Origin: Fragilariopsis cylindrus CCMP1102
Lineage: Eukaryota; Bacillariophyta; Bacillariophyceae; Bacillariales; Bacillariaceae
Length of the DNA: 58,781 bases
Reading direction: 5' to 3'
Assembly: GCA_900095095.1 (NCBI GenBank)
Contig: FMBT01000179.1
Span: 1 to 58,781, forward strand
Program-made: the position numbers and the translations under genes
The notes under the pieces: model-generated
Seen by the model: only the letters and a program-made list of their open reading frames with translations
Databases searched by the model: none
Told to the model about the DNA's origin: nothing
Shown here: positions 46,874-58,601 of the stretch, piece after piece
Numbering within the stretch: the first letter of the stretch is position 1
How the letters are laid out: each line of letters starts with the position of its first letter

Positions 46874-49800
46874 CTAATTGTCTTCCAATGTTAATAAGCG
46901 TTCGAAGTTAACAATGGCTTCTTCGATATCAGCGCACTTCTTCTTCAAACCGACTAGCTTCTCACCGTTAGCAATTTTCAAATCATCTGGGACATTTTCT
47001 TGGTATCCATCAGTTGTCATTTTATTTTCTAATTGATCCATTGGACCCTTGGTTTTCTTCAAATTTTTGTTCAGCGGCCTATTTCCGTCTTGAAATCTAC
47101 CTTGCCTTTCAAATCAACGAGAACCGTGATAGTGTCATTCACTACCATCGTTCCGACAGAATCGGGAATATCTTCATCTGGTGGATTGATGTCAACCTGG
47201 GATCCACTTCCGAGTGTCATTATGTCGTCAACCTGTGTCTGTACAACATCTGCTCCCTCGGTCATTTTGATGAAAAAGTGAGTCAAGTCCTTTGGTTGAA
47301 TGTTATAGGAAGCTCTGAGCGATCGGCATGCTTTGACAATTTCCAACGTAAGAGTCATAGATTCTTCGCATTTGTCGTTCTTGTAAGAATCAACAATTTC
47401 AGGAAACTTTGCTAACATGATGGTTGGTTTTTCGTCTTCTCCGAGTGTACCACGACCGGGTAGTCGCTGCCAGAGTTCTTCGGTAATGAATGGCATCATG
47501 GGATGGAGTCCACGCAATTGAGTCTCGAGCGCCACCCACAAAGTGGCTTGAGCAGCCCATCGGGCGTCCTTCTTTTCGTCACCTTTAGACTGAACAGTAG
47601 GTTTGATCAATTCTAGATAAACATCGCACATATCATTCAACCACAATTGATACCCAGCCTGCTGAGCGTCTCCAAATTTGTAGTTACTAAAGTTTTCGTC
47701 TATGGCCTCTGTCCCCTTCATTAGACGTGAGATCATAAATCGGTCACGGGTAGCCATTTTACCGCTAGACATCAGATCTTCTAGCATAGTGGGGGTTGGT
47801 TGGAAGTCTGTAAGATACATGAGAGCGAATCTTGTTGAGTTCCACATCTTGTTACAGAAATTTCGGTAACCTACAACGCGTTTCACGTCCAAGTTGATAT
47901 CTTTTCCCTGCACAGTGTAAGCCAATAATCCGAATCGGAGAGCATCGGATCCACATTCAGGAATACCAACAGGGAATTCGTCTTTAAGATTCTTCTTTGC
48001 TCTCTCAATTTCCTTCGGAGGCAGGTTTCCTCCGGCTATGCGATCTTGCAATGCCTGCAGAGTGCATCCGCCGATCACCTCCAACGGGTCAATAACATTA
48101 CCAAGAGATTTTGACATCTTTCGGCCCTCCTTATCTCGAACCATGGCATGAAGAAAGACAGTGTGGAAAGGAAGGGTATCGGTCAATTCCAATCCCATCA
48201 TCACCATACGAGCGACCCAGAAGAAAAGAATATCGAGACCGGTTTCTAAAAGAGACGTCGGATAAAAGGCTTTAAAATCATCAGTATTGTCAGGCCAGCC
48301 CATGACTGAAAATGGAAATAATCCGGACGAAAACCATGTATCTAGGACATCTGCGTCACGTTCCAACAAGAGTTCGTCTTCGGTACAGCCCAACAATTTT
48401 AAGCTTTTTCTTTGGCATCCTCTTCGTTTCGCGCCACGATCCAACGATCATTGTCTGCCATATTCATCTTTTGGACTGTTTCTCCCTCGGCTTTGGTCTT
48501 GCAAAACCACGCTGGGATTTGATGTCCCCACCACAACTGTCGACTCACACACCAATCTTGAATGTTATCTAGCCAATGAAACCATGTCTTTTCATGGTCC
48601 GCGGGAACGATTTTGAGTTCTCCGTTTCGGACAGCATCCGTCGATCGTTTGGCCATATTACCACAATTTACATACCACTGTGGAGTGATCATGGGTTCCA
48701 AAATATCTCCCGAACGCGAGCAAAGACCCAGTCTCATTTTGTTTGGTTCTTTTCCCTTCAAAAGACCCTGCAGAAAAAATAGTGTTGATAGTTTGTTGAT
48801 AATGTTGGTGAGATTAAAAAATAAAACAAAAAATTCAAACGTGCAAACAGACCAAACAATGCAAGCAATATTGCCGCACAATCTTTGTATTGGCGTCATT
48901 CAGTAAATATAACAATTCATCAATTACCAACACAATACTACAATACATAAAAGGAAGAAACACTTACCTTTTTATCCAAAGCCTTTTCAACAGCAATCCT
49001 GGCATCGTATCGCATTATTCCTTCAAATTCTTCACCTCCATGGTGGTTGATCGCTCCGTCAGGTGTTAATATAGTAATGAATTCCAAATTATGTCTCTTT
49101 CCACATAAGTAATCATTTGGATCGTGTGCAGGAGTAATTTTAACAGCACCCGTACCGAAAGCCATATCGACTAAAACGGGATCGGTAACGATCGGAATTT
49201 TTCGTCCCGAAAATGGATGGATAACAAATTTACCATGTAAATGCGTGTACCGAGGATCTTCTGGATGGACAGCAACAGCCGTATCACCTAGCATAGTTTC
49301 CAAACGAGTTGTTGCTACAACTAACTGTTCGTCACTATCTTCAACAGGATAAGCGAAATGGGTCAAAACACCAAATTCGTACCGTCCCTTAGGATCATCT
49401 GCGTTCCCCTTATGGGTTTTAACCTCTAAGAATGTCCGTCCCTCTAAATCGATATGATCAACTTCAATGTCTGAAATAGCTGATTTTAATGCACATGACC
49501 AATTCCCAAGACGATTTGCACGATACAATAGTCCCTTTTCATGGAAACGATTAAATGCTTCTACGACAGCCTTTGATAACATATCATCCATTGTAAATCG
49601 TTCTCTTGACCAATCAACACTCGATCCGAGACTACGTAACTGGGTTGTGATGCGTGTACCGTATTCACCCTTCCATTCCCAAACTCTTCGAATAAATTCT
49701 TCACGTCCTAAATCATGTCGAGTTTTATTTTCATTCTTCAATAATTGTTTTTCGACGACACTTTGTGTTGCGATACCTGCATGGTCCGTTCCTGGTACGT

Positions 49801-50377
49801 ACAAGGTAGCATGTCCCTTCATTCGATGCCATCGTGTTAACGTATCTTCTACAGCAGCAGTTAATGCATGACCTAAATGCAAACTACCCGTTACGTTTGG
49901 TGGAGGGATGACCATAATAAATTTTTCATCATCAGGTCGGCCCATTGCAGCCTGTGCATCACCTTTGTAATATCCTGATTCCTCCCACCAATCTTGCCAA
50001 CTAGCTTCAACAGCTTCTGGATCGTACGCATCAGCGAATGGAATTTTCGTCATATCCTTCTTTTCACCCTTCGGTGTTGGATTAACAAACACTTCCTTTG
50101 GTTTAACTTCCTTCTTTTTGGATTCCTTTTTCGCACCGGTTCCCCATTCTGGTTTCACCTTCTTTTCTTTCTTACCTTTGCCTTTGGCTAATTTTTTTAA
50201 TTGATTCTTTGACAATTTCTTTTCGCCGCCTTCTCCTTCTCCGGTCGTTGCTACTGCCGCTGCCGCCGCCGCCTCTACTGGAGGAGCTGGAGCTGTGTTT
50301 CTTCTTCGGTCATGTTTTTTCTCTTTCTTGTCGAATCTAACGATGAGACTACTATTGTAAATCAAGATTTGAGACAA
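46874..50377 (-). CDS. Valyl-tRNA synthetase
   Basis: Charges tRNA-Val. Exon 1 is 48968-50377 (or further), exon 2 is 46874-48767; the GTAAGT/CTGCAG intron is in phase 0. A Lys-rich extension ([18 protein letters not shown]) typical of eukaryotic cytosolic enzymes precedes [16 protein letters not shown] (HIGH motif). The editing domain has [20 protein letters not shown] and [15 protein letters not shown] is present. [12 protein letters not shown] is the second signature, and a C-terminal coiled-coil arm ends the protein ([20 protein letters not shown]). One-base losses near 48398 (an A run) and 47075 interrupt it. The true start is unclear: the frame stays open to 50377 without an ATG, so a short upstream exon or another frame error is likely. 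An alternative start could make a mitochondrial form. Confidence 0.95.
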
Positions 50378-50748
50378 GTCAGTTTGTTTGCATTCAAGCT
50401 TTGTGAAGGATATGCCCTCTTTTGACTTTTGCTTTGTACAGAGTATTTTGTAAGAATTTGTACCAGCGCTGTTCCGTGGTGGTTTGTGTTACAGTAAATT
50501 TGATTCATTCGAATGGATAAAACTGAGGGGTCACGATTGAATCACTACTACATTTTAGTCACTAATGAGCTTTCAGAATGGCCCTGCATCATCAAACAAC
50601 CACGACGAACCGTGCATTCGTAAAACTTGCTTTATCATTTCACATCCAATCTGTGACTGTACATACCAGAATAATTGTATTAAGACTCTCATTACATTGA
50701 CACAAATCCCTTATCTTCGACATAATTCAAATAAAATAATAGATTAAG
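50378..50748. other. Divergent promoter of ValRS and RAMP4
   Basis: About 370 bases holding both 5' regions, possibly an unseen first ValRS exon (an ATG in a minus-strand frame lies near 50514). No other gene seen. Confidence 0.5.
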
Positions 50749-51236
50749 ATGGTAAGTAAACGAGAGTATCGACGGTTCTGATACGTTTGATTCCTACTGT
50801 GGCGTACGCTGGGAACACAATTTTCTTGGACGCATCGAGATGGCAACTCACCCCATACCTTGTTCTTACCTCTCGTCATTTCCCTCCTTCCTTCTATCGA
50901 AATACCGCATGGTATATAAAACAACACAACTTGATACATACACAACTATCTTATACATACAACACGACGTCCGATACAACACAACACGACACGACACGAT
51001 AGCCCGCTCCAAGAAGTATCCGTAATAGAAGTAAAAAGTTTGATCAGAATATTACCAAACGTGGTAATGTCCATCCTGGAAAAGTTGCTGAACGGGAAGA
51101 GGATAGTGGTCCACGTATTAGTCCAACTCTTATCGTCTTCTTTTTAGTTATTGTTGTCGGGTCAAGTTTGGTACAAGTCTTCAATATGTTCTTAGGTGGT
51201 GGTGGTAAGCCCCCAGTCGATGATGACTCGAAATAA
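50749..51236 (+). CDS. RAMP4/SERP, stress-associated ER translocon protein, 2 exons
   Basis: Small tail-anchored ER protein bound to the Sec61 translocon, protecting nascent membrane proteins. The first coding exon is just the ATG at 50749-50751, followed directly by a GTAAGT donor. The acceptor ACGATAG ends at 51002 and exon 2 is 51003-51236, in phase 0. The 78-residue product starts MPAPRSIRNRSKKFDQNITK and continues with RGNV, matching the SKNITQRGNV block of animal RAMP4 and EKNITKRG of plants. ISPTLIVFFLVIVVGSSLVQ is the C-terminal membrane anchor. Length is right for the family (about 65-70 residues) plus a short Gly/Asp tail. Confidence 0.9.
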
Positions 51237-51676
51237 ATAATAATAGAATGATGATAATTCCAAATTCGGAATATTGTGGATGACAAGAAGGCAATGAAGA
51301 AGAAGAAAAAAAGAATTGCTATATATTTTACACACGCACACACACGCACACAGATAAATCTTGAAAATTATTATCACTTTTCATATAATTGTGATGATGT
51401 ATCATACATATTATATATTATATATTATTTTTTGGGCTTGTGTAACGAAATGGGTTCGTATGAAATTACATAAAGCAACGGTCGTTTTGTCGTGAAAAAA
51501 TGCTACGGAAAAAAATAATTAAAGAAACAAACATAATTTATCTAGGAAGACGCTACTAGAATACTAGTCATAGTTCAAGTACGAAAGTTGCGTTGACATT
51601 TGAGTTTTGAGTTAAGTTTTTTAAGTTCAATCTAAATAGAAAAAAAGAAGGTGGAAAAGTTCGTATTTCGTTTTTA
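51237..51676. other. Convergent 3' region
   Basis: Spacer between RAMP4 and the SLC33A1-like stop, with a CACACG repeat at 51331-51353. No gene seen. Confidence 0.6.
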
Positions 51677-53834
51677 TTATTCTATTTTTCCATCGTTCTT
51701 AGCTTCCTTCCAACTAGATAGATCAACTCCTGATTCCATCGCTCCCATTCGCAAGCTGCCACCACTTATATCGCTTAAATTCTTGTTTCGTTTCCGATGG
51801 GTAATTTTCGTTGTCGTTTTGTTCTTGTTCTTCGTCTTTTTATCATTGCTTTTGTTGTTGCCGTCATCGTCACCGTCCCCGTCTAATAAGTGTGTCCTCC
51901 ATGCATCGTCGGGTAAGGCAGCAAGTCTTCGAGTGACAGGGCCCAAGAAAATTACCCAGAGGATACCCAGAACTGAAAATATTGCTTGAACGATCTCGTA
52001 TGGATCGCGACCAGGTGCGGTCGCGTCTCCATCGACACCACTCGGTGTTAACCATCCCAACAGCTTCATGACGAAACTAGCCGGCCAAGCTGTTGTTATA
52101 CAGTAGTAGTTAGAGGAAAACAATACAAAAAGATAGAAAGGATCGTGAGGAACAACAGCAAACAGAAACACAATTGGCGACGCACACACACACAGCAAAC
52201 ACACAAAAGAATGGAGAAGATAGATCGTTGGGAATTGTGGAACTTCTCTACTCACTTCCTCCAAGATTTGCCATGTGTTCAATAATGTCATATAAGAACC
52301 ACCAATTGCAGGGTCGACTCTACTGGCAAAAAATGTCATTTGCGCATTAAATTGCAATGAGTTGCATATTGCTTGACCTGCCGTAGATGCCATCACGGCA
52401 CCCCAAAACATCGGTGTATCGTGGGGTTGACCACTTTTTAATAGACGCAACATAAATATATCCAATAAAGGTATAAGCGTGACACGCCATTCATATGCTC
52501 GCATAAATTGTCGTAATGGAGCAGCGTGCCATATTTTTGATGCAGCTATTGGGACCAATATACCCAAAGGCAAAATAAGAGTCGGTGATAAAAGTGCTGT
52601 TGTCGATTTCGACAATCCATATTCGACTGCCTTTAAGAATTTAACGTTATCACTAAGAGCAACTGGTAATCGATAAGTAACTAGAACAACAAACAAGGAA
52701 CGTACGGCAGGCAATTTACTGACGGCCCATAATCGATGATATGTTTCTTTCAATCCAATTTGAGCCGCATCGAGCTCAGCGTCGTCGTCATCTTCTTCAT
52801 CAATAACGGATGAGACGCCAACGACATCACTGCTACTTTTTAGAGGAGTAAAGAAACTGCTCCTCCTGTTGCTATTGACATCGTTGTTTTTGGTGGAAGC
52901 GACAGCGGGTGCCTTTATTTCTCGTTTGAAGAGTGCTACGACTGCCGTGGTTAGTAACATAAAAGATCCCATAAATCTTAAAAAACCTTTAAGCTGACCA
53001 AACCCCGATCGGGATTTTTAGGTAATCTCAATAAAGGACGCCATAAGTTTCGCTCGATTCAACATCATTTAATGCTAAAAATCCAACGAATGATAAAAGT
53101 ATCCAATATTTTGTCCTATAGAATTACAAATCGGACCCCGGCCACGATTTTTCTTTGATAACATTGTCAATGCCCATCCATCAACGGCGATATCTTGTGT
53201 CGCCATTAGAAATATAAAACGAAGAAAAAGCCGTAACACCTCGAACGTCCATGGCAGCGACGCTATTTGCGGCGCCTTCAGCAATAGAACCAGCATTGCC
53301 TAATCCCAATTGCCGTTCGACAAAGTCTGATCCTCCAAGCATGATTAATCCTGCCAAAGTTTGGATTGGGATCAACCATGATTTTCGTCGTCCGAATCGT
53401 TTAAAAAAGCAAGAATCAACAATCGGAGCCCATAATAATTTTAGTGAAAATGGCCAACTACATAAGGCAAAAATTGCATTGGCATTGTAGGATGCCCGTG
53501 CCGCATCTGCCGCAACTGCTGAAGCTGATGTTGCAACGACGGTAACACCTGCTGATGCTGCAGTCACGGCTGCCGCGGCTGCCGTCATTTTTTGGATCTT
53601 TTCTTGTAATAAGAAAGGAATCGATGCACTTAAACCCATTGGTATTCCCTGTAAGGTGTACAAAACAACCAGTAACGCATAATTAAATTTATCGGACGGT
53701 TCTTCTACTTCCGACGGTGGTATTTTCCATTCTTGCTGTTGCGGATCTAATAATTCATTTTTGCCGCCAGAGATCTTTGCAACATTCGCGACTCCACCAG
53801 CTTTCTGGGCCATACTGAATGGTCGGCGTTTCAT
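51677..53834 (-). CDS. Acetyl-CoA transporter of the SLC33A1 (AT-1) family, 2 exons
   Basis: Multi-pass carrier that imports acetyl-CoA into the ER lumen in animals. Exons 52256-53834 and 51677-52089 (GTGAGT donor, AACAG acceptor). Family blocks in order: VVLYTLQGIPMGLSASIPFL, CSWPFSLKLLWAPIVDSCFF with FGRRKSWLIPIQ, ATQDIAVDGWALTMLS, ICNSIGQNIGYF, SLFVVLVTYRL, GGSYMTLLNT and, after the intron, TWPASFVMKLLGWLT. An Ala/Val-rich insertion (AAAAAVTAASAGVTVVATSA) lies in the first loop, and the C-terminal tail is Lys/Asp-rich and cytosolic. Single-base losses near 53218, 53090, 53043, 52990 and 52275 split it; the matches resume in another frame after each. The Met at 53834 is the first in frame. 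Confidence 0.88.
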
Positions 53835-54695
53835 TCTGCTTATCCCAAGTGGTTAGAACGAAGTAAGTATCTATTCGCAATTGCGTTAGCGCTAATAGAT
53901 ATGAATTAATATATTATTAATACGGCACAATGCACCGTTGATGATGTTGTTGCTATCAGTCATATCCACCCACACCCGAGTCGACGAGAAATCGATCATT
54001 AAATCTCGGATTCGCGCAATTTCACATGCTCGCGCTTACGCGTGCATTTTATCCATGTCTGAACGAAAGCGAGTCACAGTTTCGAAGTTCTCTGACGCAC
54101 ACAGTTCTACCGGTAATGAAAATAATAGAAGATATGCATGAAACAACAATAACAACAACCACAACAAGAGTCCGACGACGACTCGCTCACAGCTATATGG
54201 ATCTGAAATTTGCAGTACAAGCAACTTACTTTCATCTCCATCCTATTGCTCCGCTCCCTCCGTTTTGGAATCCTTAACTTACAGCATAGTACTATATGAA
54301 CTGAATAGGAAAAATCAAAGGATTCTTATTTCTGCTTGACTCTCGATCGCATCGGCAGCCGAGGAGGAGGCACAAGTTATTATATAACTCTATTCCATAT
54401 TCATTCATATTATATCGAACTTCGAAACTATTAGCATTACGAGTAAAGAAAATAAGTAACACGTGATGGCCTTACAAGATCAGTATTGTTTCTTATTCTG
54501 TTTGTTATTACTGCCTCAATAACATTACCGTACCACATCATTATTGCTCGGCATTCCAAATTCAAATTCAACAACAACCGCAACGTTCACGTTCACGTTT
54601 CTATTCATATCCACATTCACGTATCAATAATAATCACTTCTTGAGAAACAATATCAAGACGATGATGGTCCACAACCAAAATCGACATTAACAAC
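53835..54695. other. Divergent promoter region
   Basis: TTAGCGCTA at 53886-53894, 52 bases upstream of the SLC33A1-like start. A weak frame at 54026-54277 has no family resemblance. CGTTCACGTTCACGTTTC-type repeats near 54580. No gene seen. Confidence 0.55.
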
Positions 54696-57600
54696 ATGAC
54701 GCCGGTCGATAATGTTACTGCTGCAACTGCTGCTGTTACAAGTAGCGCAATAACTGCTTCCATCGTCGATTCTTCTCCCTTCAATTATTTCGAAAGTATG
54801 TTAAATCGATGTCGCCTACCGATAATATAGCTACTACAGCAACCAGCGACGATATAACTACTACTTCTACTAAGCAATCATCGGTATCGGCATCGGCTTC
54901 AACAGCATTCACGTGTGGACTATTCCTTGTAACGACGACGATGATATCGACATGGAAATGGAAATGGACGACACTGTAATAGTGGAAATCAATACACTCA
55001 TATTCCGTCCGATAATAAATAAAGAAGAAGAAAAAATGTACAATCGGCTATAATGCCAATCTATGCTGTTGCAATCGTCCCGTCATCTAAAAAAGTTGAC
55101 GTCAAGAATTTATCATATGAATTATCTCGTATAAAAATTAAGAAAACAAAGCAAATAAACGAAGAAGAAGAAATCATAATTATGACAACATCAATATAAT
55201 GACAATGATTTCTATACTTCTTATGACAAATGGGAGTTAGCACCATCTCATACAGTAGAAGAACTTTGTGGGTTTGTACCAGGAACGATTCCACCAATAT
55301 TGACTATACCAACAACAACGACGACGACGGAAGCGACGACGAAGACGATAAATGTACCATTCTCTACTATTGTAGATAGTTCTCTCCTAACGACAACGTC
55401 ATCATCAACGTCATCATCAACATCAAATTCAAAGATAACAACGAATGTTGGAAGTAATAATGACAAAAACATCGGTAATAATAACAATACGCTACTACTT
55501 TTAGGGGTGGTGGTAACATCAACTATCGTTGTTTAATCGATTCACGATTTTTGATTGGAAATGTGCTGGGAATTGATAGAACAACAACAACTAATGATAT
55601 TATCACTACTACAACAGCTACTTCACTATTATCAAATAAGAAGACAAATTCCAATAAGATCGCCAACATTGTTAGATTCGATAGGGTTGGAGGAATAATG
55701 GCAACGACGACGACTGAACCAAAAATAATAGACCAGCGCAACAAGTAACACCGGATGACATTGACTTGTACAATTATTACAGCACAAAAAAGAAACCATA
55801 TTTCCCTATCGGTCCACCAGATATTAATAATAATAATAATAATTTTGCCGAAGCAGCAACAAGATCAAGAGCCACATAGACCTACTCCTGTAACAACTAT
55901 AGGACGACTTCTATCTGTACGACAAATTGCGAAACAATTAGTATTTGCTGATTTAGCTCCACCAGATTATAACTATCAATATTGGTTGAAAAATAGGGAT
56001 AATAATAGTAACTATAACATTAGTAACGAGAATACATACTATAAAAGAATGCTACTGATGATGGCGGCGGTATGCCTGGTCCACCATGGCGGTCTGGTGA
56101 AGATGGTGAAGACATGCACGTCAAATTATTGTTGGTAAAACATTCTGTGAAAAATACGGTACTGAACGACTTAAAAAGGAATTAAAACCTGGACGATTAA
56201 TACTAATAAAAGGCGCTGCGAATGTTGATCCGATGCAAAAAAATGGTTGGAAGAATTCTGTTGGGAATTGGGCCACAAAACGAAGTTTAGATGTTATTGT
56301 TTCATCATTTGAAATTTTGAATGAAAATGAGAATGATGACGACGACGATGAGTATAACTTGTACGACAATAACGATAATAGAGAACAACAACAACAATCT
56401 AATTGGGAAAGTTTACTACCATGGGATAGAATGCATGATTATGAACGTAGAGCCCGTGCGGGGGGTTCGTTAAAGAATGATGTCATTGATACATCATTGT
56501 CGTTGCCATCTTCATCTCATAATGGTAACACCGATACAACTAATAGCGTCCTAACTTTGGATCGGTTCAACACGAATTTGCGAGATACACCACTGAAGGT
56601 AATGATTGTCGATACGGACGAATCGATTCAGTCCATGTCGGATCATATTCGTGAGTTATCATTGAAAATCGAAGAGAATAATAGTAACGGTGGCGGTGAC
56701 AGTTTCTCGTTGTTGAAGTACGTCGCGGGTATCGACTGTGAATGGCGTCCAACGGGTGCCTACGCAGAAGCTTCTTTAGATGGGCCGGATGACAATCCTG
56801 TGGCACTCCTTCAAATTTGTATTCCAGCTATCGATCAAGTTTATCTTGTCGATACGCATCGTACAATTAGAGCTAATCTCGCAGAGACTGAATCGTTGAC
56901 GTTAAATGAAGAGATTCTCTCCGAGACTATCGGTGCAATATTCGGTTCAGATGAAATAACGAAAGTTGGATACGGCGTCACAATTGATTTTAAACGACTA
57001 GCTGGAAGCTTTCCGCATATTCCTGCATTTCGTAACGTCCGGTCGGTTGTAGAACTTTCTACATTGGCTCAACGATTGCATCCATCATCATCATCACAGC
57101 ATTCGTTTGGTTCGCTACAACGTTTGACGAAGCTGGTACTCGGATACAAAATCTCTAAGGAAGAACAGTGTTCCAATTGGGAGGCTCGACCATTAACTCC
57201 TGATCAGGTTGAATATTCGACACTGGACTGTGCTCTACCACCGAGATTGCTAGATGAAATGGCAGAGGGATCTGGAACGGCGAAGATGAAAGAGATTCTT
57301 CCACTAGTAACAAGCTCATGGCGATTCCAAACCCTCAATGGTAGCGATCGTAAGGATGCGATTCGTCTATTGAAGGCAAAACGCGTGATTGGTAGTACTT
57401 TCGTCGTTTCACAAAGCTGGTTACAGGGCAAAAATGCCCCGGCACCAACCTCGGTACCAGAAGAGGGAGGAGGACCTTATACAGATAAGAATGGTATATT
57501 ACAAATGCCCGCTCATTTTGTTTCCTTTGGTGACGGTGGTGATGCTACGAATAAGGAAGCTAAATGGAAGAAAATGTTAGGCAAAAAGATAGGAAAATCC

Positions 57601-58331
57601 AAAAGCAAATGTATAGATCTCTTAGTTGATGACATCTTACCCGTTGGTGCCAGTCTCGAATACAATCCACGATCTGGCTATGTTGCGTTCCAAGATGGAT
57701 TGGCGCTATTTGTGAATCTGCCTGGCCTTAATCCATCTCGGAGAATGCCATATCCGAACGAATGGCTACAAGATGGTCAATTCTGACCTGGTATATTCGA
57801 AACAAGGATTGGGATGATGGAAGATCTGATACAGCAAAACTGTTGGGATTTAGTGTAGATACTACTATTGCTTCTACTACGACAGAACTAACTTCAACAA
57901 ATATTATACTATTCACTCGTGCTGGAAATGGAGAGTTTGTTTGTTGCGGAAAATGCACAGCATCAATACCTGATGACGATGATGACGAAGATGCAAAACT
58001 TGTTAAGCTTCATCTTCATTTGAATGATTGGGAGACAATGAAAAAATCGAATGATTTTGCTCAAATATTCGTAACACAGAAAAGTGTAGATAAAGTTTTA
58101 GATGATGTAAGTTCATTATTACAAGAGCGTCTTTCACTAATGGTGTTGGCTGGAAACATGATTGGCGCACTGAATATGGCGCTCGATGATGCAAAAAAGA
58201 ATCCAACTGATAGATCGATTACCGCCGGTGTATCATGTCTCCGTAAAATCTTAACTAGTAACAGTTCTGACGATCCATTGGTCCTTCGAGCATTAGAACT
58301 ACTTGACAAAAAAATTAGTCATCGTTATTGA
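54696..58331 (+). CDS. YbaK deacylase-like, OB-fold and DEDDy 3'-5' exonuclease fusion protein
   Basis: From MTPVDNVTAATAAV at 54696, an N-terminal domain reads IMPIYAVAIVPSSKKVDVKN, then SHTVEELCGFVPGTIPPI and a GGGNINYR block: the order of YbaK/ProX aminoacyl-tRNA deacylase domains. Next come VTTIGRLLSVRQIAKQLVFA, IVGKTFCEKYGTERL and LKPGRLILIKG, an OB-fold-like nucleic-acid-binding pattern. The long intact part from 56233 has AGIDCEWRP (DxE), VGYGVTIDFKRLAG and QVEYSTLDCALPPRLLDEM (YxxxD): a DEDDy exonuclease as in RNase D. A C-terminal domain (FVCCGKC) follows a one-base loss near 57781. Other losses lie near 54930, 55050, 55195, 55503, 55725, 55870 and 56080. One gene is inferred from continuity; two adjacent genes remain possible. 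Likely a tRNA or RNA quality-control role. Confidence 0.65.
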
Positions 58332-58601
58332 ATAGATTTAAAAAATAAAATAAACGACCAAAATTACCATTTACTTCAAACTTCTAGATATGTGGCAACA
58401 TGTCTTGAGATTTGACTATCATTTTGGGAGGTTTAAAGTAGAAGTAATTTCCAGTTATGAGGAGAGTTCTAAACGGTACTCGTATTCAATTAAACTACTG
58501 AATATTGAAGGAGAATGCAGTAGCAAACTAACTCGTACGAGTATGAAAGACACTACTGAAAATTGCAGGAGAGTGTAGTAGCAAATTAATTGATTAATTT
58601 T
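58332..58601. other. Convergent 3' region
   Basis: Two related short stretches (GAGAATGCAGTAGCAAACTA and GAGAGTGTAGTAGCAAATTA) at 58512 and 58570. No gene seen. Confidence 0.55.

Noticed and set aside
3414-57785. Programmed ribosomal frameshifting as in Euplotes
   Set aside because: Breaks have no common codon, slippery heptamer or stop context and cluster unevenly; simple base loss explains them better.
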